NCBI GenBank assembly: GCA_023427865.1
Contig: JAEYZV010000607.1
Span: 1-6,714, forward strand
Source of the DNA: Acidobacteriota bacterium
GTDB lineage: Bacteria > Acidobacteriota > Vicinamibacteria > Vicinamibacterales > Vicinamibacteraceae
Length of the DNA: 6,714 nucleotides
Direction of reading: 5' to 3'
Shown here: piece after piece, positions 1 to 5,130 of the stretch
Layout: every line of letters starts with the position of its first letter
How positions within the stretch are numbered: the first letter of the stretch is position 1
Program-made: the position numbers and the translations under genes
Notes under the pieces: generated by a model
What the model was told of the DNA's origin: nothing
Seen by the model: only the letters and a program-made list of their open reading frames with translations
Database searches by the model: none

Positions 1-266
1 GGATGGTCGGTCTCGAGGCGCTTGCCGCCGGCTGCCTGCTCGTGGCGCAGCGCTCCACCGGCTACGCGAGCATCGTCGACGAAACGCGGCGCGAGGGGCT
101 GCTGTTCGACGAGAACGAGACGCCGCAGGCGATCGCCGCACGGATTCGGGCGGCGCTGGCCGAGTCGGCGCAGTTTGCGGCCGCGGCACGACGAAAGGCC
201 GAGACGACCTTCGACGCGCGCACGACGGCCGAGCGCCTCACCGCCCTCTGGCGCGATCTGCGCTGA
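1..266 (+). CDS. Glycosyltransferase (GT4/group 1-like), C-terminal fragment
   Basis: This is the 3' end of a gene that begins before the window; the reading frame is open from base 3 and ends in TGA at 264-266. The visible 87 residues match the end of a GT-B glycosyltransferase. They open with the EALAAGCLLVA segment, the acidic residue plus small-residue stretch that contacts the nucleotide-sugar donor in GT4 enzymes. A G-Y-x-S-I-V-D segment and a GLLFDENETPQAIAARI segment follow; these resemble the usual 'E-I-V ... G-L-L-v-p-p-d-P-e-a-L-A' ending and closing helices. Known for the family: transfer of a sugar from an NDP-sugar to a cell-surface or lipid acceptor at the cytoplasmic face. The acceptor and sugar cannot be inferred. 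The ATG at base 3 is probably an internal methionine, since the catalytic domain would otherwise be missing. The gene converges on the radical SAM gene. Confidence 0.75.
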   Translation, partial: MVGLEALAAGCLLVAQRSTGYASIVDETRREGLLFDENETPQAIAARIRAALAESAQFAAAARRKAETTFDARTTAERLTALWRDLR

Positions 267-292
267 GATACGGACGCATTCGACTCAGCGCA
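259..292. terminator. Inverted repeat spanning two convergent stop codons (possible bidirectional terminator)
   Basis: TGCGCTGAG at 259-267 pairs perfectly with CTCAGCGCA at 284-292, leaving a 16-nt loop. The left arm contains the TGA of the glycosyltransferase and the right arm contains the stop of the minus-strand radical SAM gene. There is no T-tract on either side, so it is not a canonical intrinsic terminator. Its place between convergent genes makes a two-way termination or 3'-end protection role plausible, but that is inference. Confidence 0.4.
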
Positions 293-1787
293 ACTGCAAC
301 TCCGGCATCACCTTGCCCGCGAAGAGCCGACGGCAGGGGATGGCGAGCAGGCGCGTCCATCGTGCAGAGCGCGAGACGCGTGCGCTGTCGGTGGCGATGC
401 CGGTGTTGGCGTACATCTGGCGATAGATCTTCGAGATCAGGAGGAACGCGAGCCGGGACCGCAGCGATCGGAGCACCCGGGCACGCCGCCAGATGCTGCG
501 GGTCGAATAGAAGCGATCCCACACTCCCTGTGTGCGCGTCCGGATCTCGGCGGCGGTCATCACCGGGTGATCCATGTACACCTTGGGCCGCTGGGCCTGC
601 GGTATCAGCCAGTGGCGGGTCACCGGGATGCCCGACACCTGGGGCGTGGTGTCGCCCTGACGCTTCTCCCATGCGGCGAAGTCCAGCGTGCCTGGATAGG
701 GCGTCAGCATCACGAACTGGGCAAACGTCAGGTCGGCGCGCTCGGCCACCGACAGGCACAGGTCGAACGTCTCGGGCCGATCGCTCGGCAGCCCGAAGAT
801 GAACGAGCCCAGCACGTGCACCCCATGCGCGCGGAAGCGACGGAGTCGTTCGACCAGGGCCGCGCCGCTCGCATTGAACGCCTTGTACACGTCCTTCAGC
901 CCCTCTGGCGTGACCGATTCCACGCCGACGAGCGCGCCGCGGATGTGGGCGCCACGCATCGCCTCGAGGAACTCCGGGTCGTCGGCCGCCTCCATGGTGA
1001 TCTGCGTGAAGAACACCGTGTCGTCCGGCAGTCGGGCGAGTTCACGCATCAGCGCGAACCGCTCGGCGCGGATGGCCTTCAGCCGTTCGAGGCTCGTGCC
1101 GTCGGCCCGACGCGCGGCCATGCGCAGATCCTCGAGCGTGACGGGGTAGAAGTTGTCGTCGGCGAGCGCGATGAACCGGAACCCGCGACGACGGAGGTCG
1201 AGGATCTCGTCCACGACCACCCGGACGCTCCGCAGTCGGGGCCGTTGGCCGTCGGTGCGCCAGACCGAGCAGAACGAGCAGTGCTTCGGGCAGCCTCGCA
1301 CCGTCTGCACCGATGCCCACATGTACTTGTCGCGCGGCAACAGGTCCCAGCGGCCGGGCAGGAACGCGTCGCCGTCGATCTGGCCGCCGTCGTACTGCAC
1401 GGCAAGCCGGCCGGCGGCACAGTCGCCCAGCACGCGAGGCCACACCAGGTCGCCATCACCGGTCACGACGGCACTCGCGCCGCCGAGCGTCCGCGCTTCG
1501 TCCGGATAGAGCGTGGCATGGACGCCTCCGAAGACGACGTGAGCGCCTGCCGCACGCGCGGCGGTGCCCACGGCGTACCCGCGCAGGGCATTGCCGGTGT
1601 GGATACCGACTCCCACCACGTCCCCGGGACGGACGTCCGCGACGTCGAACGGCGCGATGCTTTCGTCGGTCAGGCGCGGCGTGCCGAATTCGGGAGGCGT
1701 CGCTGCCGCGAGGACGTACAGCCAGCGCGGTGCGATCACGCCGGTGCCGAAGGAGACGTGACTCGGATTCACCAGGTGAACGGTCAC
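285..1787 (-). CDS. B12-binding-type radical SAM protein
   Basis: A 500-residue protein with two recognisable parts. Residues about 1-135 look like the Rossmann-type cobalamin-binding domain found in front of many radical SAM enzymes: a VHLVNPS first strand, then GVGIHTGNALRGY and VVFGGVHATLYPDEA. The DxHxxG base-off motif of classical B12 proteins is absent, as is common in this class. Residues about 160-370 form the radical SAM barrel with the CxxxCxxC cluster (Cys166, Cys170, Cys173) that binds the 4Fe-4S cluster. Supporting motifs are ADDNFY near 209, GVESV near 288 and GSFIFGLPSD near 327. The ~130-residue basic C-terminal extension fits proteins with a DUF4070-like tail. The chemistry may be a methylation or rearrangement on an unactivated carbon; the substrate is unknown. 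The GTG start (1785-1787) overlaps the stop of the upstream omega-like ORF and has only a weak ribosome site, which suggests coupling. Confidence 0.9.
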   Translation of the reverse strand: MTVHLVNPSHVSFGTGVIAPRWLYVLAAATPPEFGTPRLTDESIAPFDVADVRPGDVVGVGIHTGNALRGYAVGTAARAAGAHVVFGGVHATLYPDEARTLGGASAVVTGDGDLVWPRVLGDCAAGRLAVQYDGGQIDGDAFLPGRWDLLPRDKYMWASVQTVRGCPKHCSFCSVWRTDGQRPRLRSVRVVVDEILDLRRRGFRFIALADDNFYPVTLEDLRMAARRADGTSLERLKAIRAERFALMRELARLPDDTVFFTQITMEAADDPEFLEAMRGAHIRGALVGVESVTPEGLKDVYKAFNASGAALVERLRRFRAHGVHVLGSFIFGLPSDRPETFDLCLSVAERADLTFAQFVMLTPYPGTLDFAAWEKRQGDTTPQVSGIPVTRHWLIPQAQRPKVYMDHPVMTAAEIRTRTQGVWDRFYSTRSIWRRARVLRSLRSRLAFLLISKIYRQMYANTGIATDSARVSRSARWTRLLAIPCRRLFAGKVMPELQLR

Positions 1788-1993
1788 GACGACGTCGTTT
1801 CCGCGTCGCTGCAGCGACGCACGGCTCCGCCTGCCACCTCCATCTGGGCCAGCACGGCCTTCAGGTGTTCGCCGGGGACGCGTGGTGCACAGCCCTCGGC
1901 GAGTTGCGCCACCCGTAGCCGTGACAGCGCAATGAACTCGAACACGCCGATGTGGTTCGGACGTCGTACCACCAGTCCCTGCTTTCCGCGCAT
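1784..1993 (-). CDS. Small RNA polymerase omega subunit-like protein (RpoZ-like)
   Basis: A 69-residue ORF when started at the ATG at 1991-1993. Residues 12-58 follow the omega fold pattern: N-x-x-x-x-F-E-F-I-A-L (compare N-R-F-x-L-V in RpoZ), then LRVAQLAEGCAPRV (compare the R-A-x-Q-L-x-x-G-x-x-P segment), then LKAVLAQMEVAGGAV (compare the V-x-A-L-R-E-I-A-x-G-K helix). Omega is a small chaperone-like subunit that wraps the beta' C-terminus and aids RNA polymerase assembly. The stop TGA shares bases with the GTG of the downstream radical SAM gene (GTGA), so the two are probably translated together. The start is uncertain: the frame stays open upstream to 2287, an in-frame GTG lies six codons earlier (2009-2011), and no strong ribosome site is visible. 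The upstream frame looks non-protein-like, so I prefer the short form. It could be a second, divergent omega copy or an unrelated small protein. Confidence 0.6.
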   Translation of the reverse strand: MRGKQGLVVRRPNHIGVFEFIALSRLRVAQLAEGCAPRVPGEHLKAVLAQMEVAGGAVRRCSDAETTSS

Positions 1994-2202
1994 TCCGGCG
2001 CTGGACGTCACGGCAGCGTCATCGGCGACACGACGACGATGGGAGCTGACCGTGGCCGGGGGACCATCGTTCCACGTGGCCCGGATGCCCGGCGAGCGGA
2101 GTCCCAGGCTCATGGCGCGGCCGCTGGAACGACGCGGTCGCGAGTGCTGGCTCGATACGCCGAAGCCTATCACGGGTGAGCGCGCGCCCCTCGGATGTGG
2201 TG
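1994..2202. other. Non-coding stretch upstream of the omega-like ORF
   Basis: Both strands have open frames here, but their translations are rich in Arg, Ser, Gly and Pro without any family pattern, so I call no gene. This stretch should contain the minus-strand promoter for the omega-like/radical SAM pair and the region upstream of the RRM promoter. I could not pick out a convincing -35/-10 pair for the minus strand. Confidence 0.4.
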
Positions 2203-2208
2203 TATACT
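2203..2208 (+). promoter_or_regulatory. Candidate -10 element (TATACT) for the RRM gene
   Basis: TATACT matches five of six bases of the sigma-70 -10 consensus and stands out as AT-rich in a GC-rich background. No good -35 hexamer is visible 16-18 bp upstream, where the sequence is GC-repeat-like. A start near 2214-2216 would give a leader of roughly 150 nt before the RRM start codon. The assignment rests on this single hexamer. Confidence 0.4.
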
Positions 2209-2213
2209 GAACG

Positions 2214-2367
2214 CCTTCAGGAAGTTCGCCGCTTCGTTCTCCCGCGCCAGTGTAGTCGGTATGACGGCTCCTTCTGCGTGACGACAACGCCGAGCGTTCA
2301 CCGCTCCGGCTGATTTCCCCAAAACGCCCGCGACGGGCCGTCCCTTCGAGGACGCAGGAGAGAGAGT
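2214..2367 (+). promoter_or_regulatory. Long 5' leader of the RRM gene with small hairpin and ribosome site
   Basis: About 150 nt separate the candidate -10 from the RRM ATG and contain no credible ORF. A perfect 5-bp hairpin, GCCCG-CGA-CGGGC (2326-2338), sits 17 nt before the Shine-Dalgarno AGGAGAG (2356-2362); GGAG ends 7 nt before the ATG. GACGGC at 2263-2268 could instead pair with GCCGTC at 2337-2342, which would compete with the 3' arm of that hairpin. Long leaders on bacterial RRM genes are known in cyanobacteria, where they take part in cold induction. A regulatory role here is inference. Confidence 0.4.
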
Positions 2368-2703
2368 ATGAGCACCAAGTTGTACGTCGGTAACCTCCCG
2401 TTCGACACGAACGAGGCTGATCTGGAGTCGCACTTCGCGCAGGCGGGCGCCGTGGCGTCGGTCAGCGTCATGCGCGACCGCGAGACCGGTCGCGCGCGCG
2501 GCTTCGCCTTCGTCGAGATGGCGACCGACGCGGAAGCCCAGGCGGCCATCGCGCAGTTCCACGACCAGTCGTTCGGCGGTCGTCGCCTGACCGTCAACGA
2601 GGCGCGTCCGCAGATGCCCCGCTCGGGCGGCGGTGGCGGCTACGGCGGTGGCTACGGCGGCGGTGGCGGTCAGGGGCGCTCGCGCCGCGAGCCTCGTTGG
2701 TAG
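2368..2703 (+). CDS. RRM-type RNA-binding protein with glycine-rich tail
   Basis: A 111-residue protein with one complete RNA recognition motif. RNP2 is LYVGNL at residues 5-10 and RNP1 is RGFAFVEM at 44-51, with the aromatic residues (Tyr6, Phe46, Phe48) that stack on RNA bases. The beta-alpha-beta-beta-alpha-beta order is intact, ending with GGRRLTVNEARP at about 70-81. Residues 87-101 are a Gly/Tyr repeat, followed by a basic QGRSRREPRW end. This is the layout of the bacterial glycine-rich Rbp proteins, which bind single-stranded RNA in the cytoplasm and are often cold-responsive. The ATG at 2368 is well placed 7 nt after GGAG. The leader is long, and the next small gene overlaps the 3' end. 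The product call is very secure; the target RNAs are unknown. Confidence 0.95.
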   Translation: MSTKLYVGNLPFDTNEADLESHFAQAGAVASVSVMRDRETGRARGFAFVEMATDAEAQAAIAQFHDQSFGGRRLTVNEARPQMPRSGGGGGYGGGYGGGGGQGRSRREPRW

Positions 2704-2906
2704 ACCGGCGCGCACCACACCACACGAGAGGGTCCGCGTCGGACGACCAGGCCCTCCCCACCGTGTGTCCCTCGTGTGCCTCGACGGCGATCGTCTCGGC
2801 GGCAAAGGTGCAGAGCGCGACCGGCTACTGGCGCTGCACCGCCTGCGGCGACGTCTGGAACCCCGCTCGCGCGGTGCCTCCCATCAGGCACGGCTGGCGT
2901 GCCTGA
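2697..2906 (+). CDS. Small zinc-ribbon protein
   Basis: A short ORF, at most 69 residues, carrying a four-cysteine zinc-ribbon pattern: CPSC (Cys24, Cys27) and CTAC (Cys47, Cys50), with YWRCTACGDVWN as the second knuckle and its following aromatic strand. The spacing, 19 residues between knuckles, is normal for a zinc ribbon, a fold that binds one zinc ion and often contacts nucleic acid or protein. Start choice is poor. The longest form uses TTG at 2697, overlapping the last codons of the RRM gene in another frame; the only other normal start before the first Cys is GTG at 2763, which leaves a 47-residue protein starting right at the ribbon. Neither has a clear ribosome site. The residues before the ribbon look unstructured. 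It probably shares the RRM transcript, with a strong hairpin about 45 bp after its stop. No function can be assigned. Confidence 0.55.
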   Translation: MVDRRAPHHTRGSASDDQALPTVCPSCASTAIVSAAKVQSATGYWRCTACGDVWNPARAVPPIRHGWRA

Positions 2907-2952
2907 CCGCACCAACCGACGCCTTCCCGAACGCTGGCCCGGCGCGCGGAAG

Positions 2953-2986
2953 ACCCGCCGATGTGCGCCTCTGGCGCACGGCGGGT
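2953..2986. terminator. Strong GC hairpin between convergent genes (likely bidirectional terminator)
   Basis: ACCCGCC (2953-2959) pairs with GGCGGGT (2980-2986), and inside it GTGCGCC (2963-2969) pairs with GGCGCAC (2973-2979) around a TCT loop. A 3-nt bulge (2960-2962) separates the two 7-bp stems. All 14 pairs are perfect. It lies between the zinc-ribbon stop (2906) and the reductase stop (3017) on the opposite strand. Only TCCCC follows, so a U-tract is lacking; its placement is the main argument for termination. Confidence 0.6.
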
Positions 2987-3016
2987 TCCCCGAACGCGCC
3001 TCCTGAACGTCGTTCG

Positions 3017-3598
3017 CTAGCGCTGCGTGGCCGGGCGGGGCAGGACCGTGTAGACGCGTTCGATGAACGCGTGGAACTCGGTCATGAAGCCGCGTAGAAA
3101 CTCTTCGGTGCTGGGCTCGCTGACGCGGCCGTCATCGGCAATGAGGTCTGGCGTGAACTGGATGTACGCCTCGACCGCGTTCATCAGCGGCGAGTTGCAG
3201 AACGCCAGCACGCTCCGCAGGTGCTGCTGTGCGACGGCGGTGCCGATCTTGCCCGGCGAGGTGCCGATGATCGCCGACGGCTTCTTCGTGAAGGCGTTGG
3301 TGCCATACGGACGGCTCGCCCAGTCGATGCCGTTCTTCAACGCGCCAGGGATTGACCGGTTGTATTCCGGTGTGACGAACAGCACGGCGTCGGCCGAGCT
3401 GATGGCTTCCTTGAACTGCCGGGCAACGGGTGGGTAGTTCTCGTCGTAGTCATAACTGTAGAGCGGCAGTTCCTTGAACGAGATCTCGCGCAGGCGCAAC
3501 TCGGACGGCGCCAGCTTCACGAGAGCCTGCGCCAGCTTGCGGTTCAGCGAGTTCTTCGCGAGACTTCCGACGAAGTATCCGACTTCGAACTGGGCCAT
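3017..3598 (-). CDS. NAD(P)H-dependent FMN reductase (ChrR/SsuE-type flavodoxin fold)
   Basis: A 193-residue protein of the NADPH-dependent FMN reductase family, which includes chromate/quinone reductases and azoreductases. The N-terminal phosphate-binding loop is GSLAKNSLNRKLA (residues 11-23), fitting the G-S-x-R-x-x-S-x-N style. The family signature T-PEYNRSIPGALKNGIDWASRP spans about 76-97 and contacts the FMN isoalloxazine ring, and KPSAIIGTSPGKIGT at 106-120 is the next conserved loop. Family role: two-electron reduction of quinones, metals or azo compounds using FMN in the cytoplasm; the physiological substrate is not readable. The start is set by a strong Shine-Dalgarno, GGAGGA, 6 nt before the ATG at 3596-3598; the frame stays open to 3637, but that extension has no ribosome site. 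It lies 69 bp downstream of the SDR-like fusion gene on the same strand, so co-transcription is likely. Confidence 0.92.
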   Translation of the reverse strand: MAQFEVGYFVGSLAKNSLNRKLAQALVKLAPSELRLREISFKELPLYSYDYDENYPPVARQFKEAISSADAVLFVTPEYNRSIPGALKNGIDWASRPYGTNAFTKKPSAIIGTSPGKIGTAVAQQHLRSVLAFCNSPLMNAVEAYIQFTPDLIADDGRVSEPSTEEFLRGFMTEFHAFIERVYTVLPRPATQR

Positions 3599-3604
3599 TG
3601 CTCT

Positions 3605-3610
3605 TCCTCC
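3605..3610 (-). promoter_or_regulatory. Ribosome binding site of the FMN reductase gene
   Basis: On the minus strand this reads GGAGGA, 6 nt before the ATG at 3598. It is the strongest Shine-Dalgarno match in the window and decides the start in favour of MAQFEVGYF over the 13-residue longer frame. Confidence 0.75.
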
Positions 3611-3667
3611 TCGAGTGTCCGGCTTCGGGAACGACAAGCTGCTCGCAAGCGACGTTGCCTGTGGTCG

Positions 3668-5101
3668 TCACGCCTCGCGTTGCCCGGCGACCAGCCGCCG
3701 CACCCACATCGACAAATGCTCCACCTCGGCGTCCGACGCGTCGCGCACGTGACTCTGCACGCCGTCGATTGTGGCCTCCGCCATGTCGGCCACGCGCCGC
3801 ACCACGGTGCGCCAGTTGGCGTCCTGCAGGCGCGCACCGCCGATTGAAAGCCCCAGCCAATCGAGCGGCGTCGCCGCCCTGTCGGCCGTCATGACCTCGA
3901 ACCGCACGCCCTCCGCTGCTGGCGCGGCTAGGAAGCGCACCACGCCGGCAAGCGGGTGACCGCGCAGCGTCGACAGTACGACGTGCGCGTCGTCGGCTTC
4001 CTCGACGCGTACCTGCACGTGCCCCCGGCCGGGCAGGTGAAGCGTGATCGTGGCCCCGACGTCCAGGCGCACGGTCGGGGCACCCGGCTCGATGCCCACG
4101 GGCACGGGCATGATGTCCGCGAATCGATCCCGAAGCAGCCCGATGACCTCGCGCGGGGCGAGATGGTGTCCACGCAGGTCGGCCCAGAAATGCTTCACCT
4201 GCAGCGTGCCGAGGCCTGTTCCCGGTAGCTGCTCCGGCAACTCGACGACGAGCCTGCGCAGGCCTTCGTCGAGCGACGTCGCGGGACGTCCGAGCACCCG
4301 CTCGAGATCGTTGTCCGCCGCAGACAGCACGACCGCGTCCGCATCGACGGCCCAGCGCCCTTCTGCCGACGCGGTGTCGGTTCCACTCGCCGCATCGATG
4401 AGTTTCAGCCCGACGCGTGTCAGCAGATCCGGTACCGGCACCCGCGCTGGACGCTTGTCGATGAGCGGCGCGATCCTGTCGTAGAGCTCCTGCTGGGTGA
4501 CGGCCTGGGGGCCGGCCACGGCACAGGTCGGCCCAACGGCCTCGTTGCCGTGCGCAGCCTCGACGAGCACGTGCGCGAGGTCTTCGTGCCAGAGCGGCTG
4601 GTATTGCCGGTCCCCGTTGGCAAGCAGCGGCACGATCGGGAGAGACCGCATCATGATCAGCAGGCGCGACACGAGTTCGTCGCCCGGCCCGTACACCGGC
4701 GTGGCTGCAACCACCGTGACGTCGATCGGGTGCTCGGCCGGCGCGTGGCGCTGCGCCGGCGTCGAGGTTGCATCCGGCTGGCGCGAGCCTCGCAAGGGCG
4801 TGACGATGATGAGGCGCGACACGTTCGAACCCGCCAACGCCGCTGCGGCCGTTGCCGACGTCCGGGCTTCGGCCGCCGGGTCATGGGCGAACACGACGAC
4901 GCAGTCGATGCCGTGTGCGTCGGCGGCGATCTGGCCGAGCCGTGCCGGGACACCCGGCCTCGGCTGTGTGGACGCATCGCCGCGGGTCGTCACGTCGGTG
5001 CGCTGCTCCGGCAGCATCCGGCATGTGTCCCCCCGGCTCCCGAACGCGTCTGCGAGCGAACGCTGCAGCACCTCCGGCGCGTCAACGATGAGCACGTTCA
5101 T
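3668..5101 (-). CDS. SDR/NAD(P)-epimerase-like protein fused to an SRPBCC (DUF1990-like) domain
   Basis: A 477-residue two-part protein (479 if the ATG at 5105-5107 is used; numbering below is for that form). Residues about 1-290 resemble an atypical extended SDR of the NmrA/complex I 39-kDa type: VVVFAHDP (71-78), RLIIVTPLRGS (98-108), VYGPGDELVSRLL (138-150), PLLANGDRQYQPLWHEDLAHVLVEA (160-184) and CAVAGPQAVTQQELYDRI (195-212). The Gly-rich dinucleotide loop (usually T-G-A-T-G-F-x-G) is replaced by VDAPEVLQ (8-15), and no YxxxK pair is evident, so cofactor binding or catalysis may be lost. Residues about 300-450 (HFWADLRG ... TLRGHPLAGVVRF ... NWRTVVRRV) fit a DUF1990/SRPBCC-like ligand-binding domain that often follows such SDRs. 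Two tandem ribosome sites make the start ambiguous. It is the first gene of a minus-strand pair with the FMN reductase and diverges from the FAD oxidoreductase. Confidence 0.75.
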   Translation of the reverse strand: MNVLIVDAPEVLQRSLADAFGSRGDTCRMLPEQRTDVTTRGDASTQPRPGVPARLGQIAADAHGIDCVVVFAHDPAAEARTSATAAAALAGSNVSRLIIVTPLRGSRQPDATSTPAQRHAPAEHPIDVTVVAATPVYGPGDELVSRLLIMMRSLPIVPLLANGDRQYQPLWHEDLAHVLVEAAHGNEAVGPTCAVAGPQAVTQQELYDRIAPLIDKRPARVPVPDLLTRVGLKLIDAASGTDTASAEGRWAVDADAVVLSAADNDLERVLGRPATSLDEGLRRLVVELPEQLPGTGLGTLQVKHFWADLRGHHLAPREVIGLLRDRFADIMPVPVGIEPGAPTVRLDVGATITLHLPGRGHVQVRVEEADDAHVVLSTLRGHPLAGVVRFLAAPAAEGVRFEVMTADRAATPLDWLGLSIGGARLQDANWRTVVRRVADMAEATIDGVQSHVRDASDAEVEHLSMWVRRLVAGQREA

Positions 5102-5107
5102 GCGCAT

Positions 5108-5117
5108 CCTCCACTCC
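5108..5117 (-). promoter_or_regulatory. Tandem ribosome sites for the SDR-like gene
   Basis: On the minus strand the sequence GGAGTGGAGG precedes two in-frame ATGs. GGAG (5117-5114) is 6 nt before the first ATG (5107), and GGAGG (5112-5108) is 6 nt before the second ATG (5101). The longer match favours the second, giving the M-N-V-L-I-V-D start typical of a first Rossmann strand. Confidence 0.6.
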
Positions 5118-5130
5118 GGACCGGCCTTGC

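Noticed and set aside
567..2210. A 547-codon open frame on the plus strand across the radical SAM and omega-like genes
   Set aside because: Its translation is rich in Arg, His and Asp without any family pattern, and it lies opposite a clear radical SAM protein. Long antisense frames are expected at this GC content.
1994..2287. N-terminal extension of the omega-like ORF up to 2287
   Set aside because: The extra ~98 residues are rich in Arg, Ser, Gly and Pro and show no fold or family pattern; omega proteins are short and the pattern starts after residue 99 of the long form.
2634..2670. GGC/GGT-rich repeat as a possible DNA repeat element
   Set aside because: It is simply the coding sequence of the glycine-rich tail of the RRM protein.
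2170..2805. A 211-codon minus-strand frame opposite the RRM gene
   Set aside because: Ala/Arg/Thr-rich shadow of an unmistakable RRM protein on the other strand; no motif of its own.
3599..3637. A 13-residue longer start for the FMN reductase
   Set aside because: The strong GGAGGA site lies inside this extension, 6 nt before the internal ATG, and the extra residues do not belong to the flavodoxin fold.
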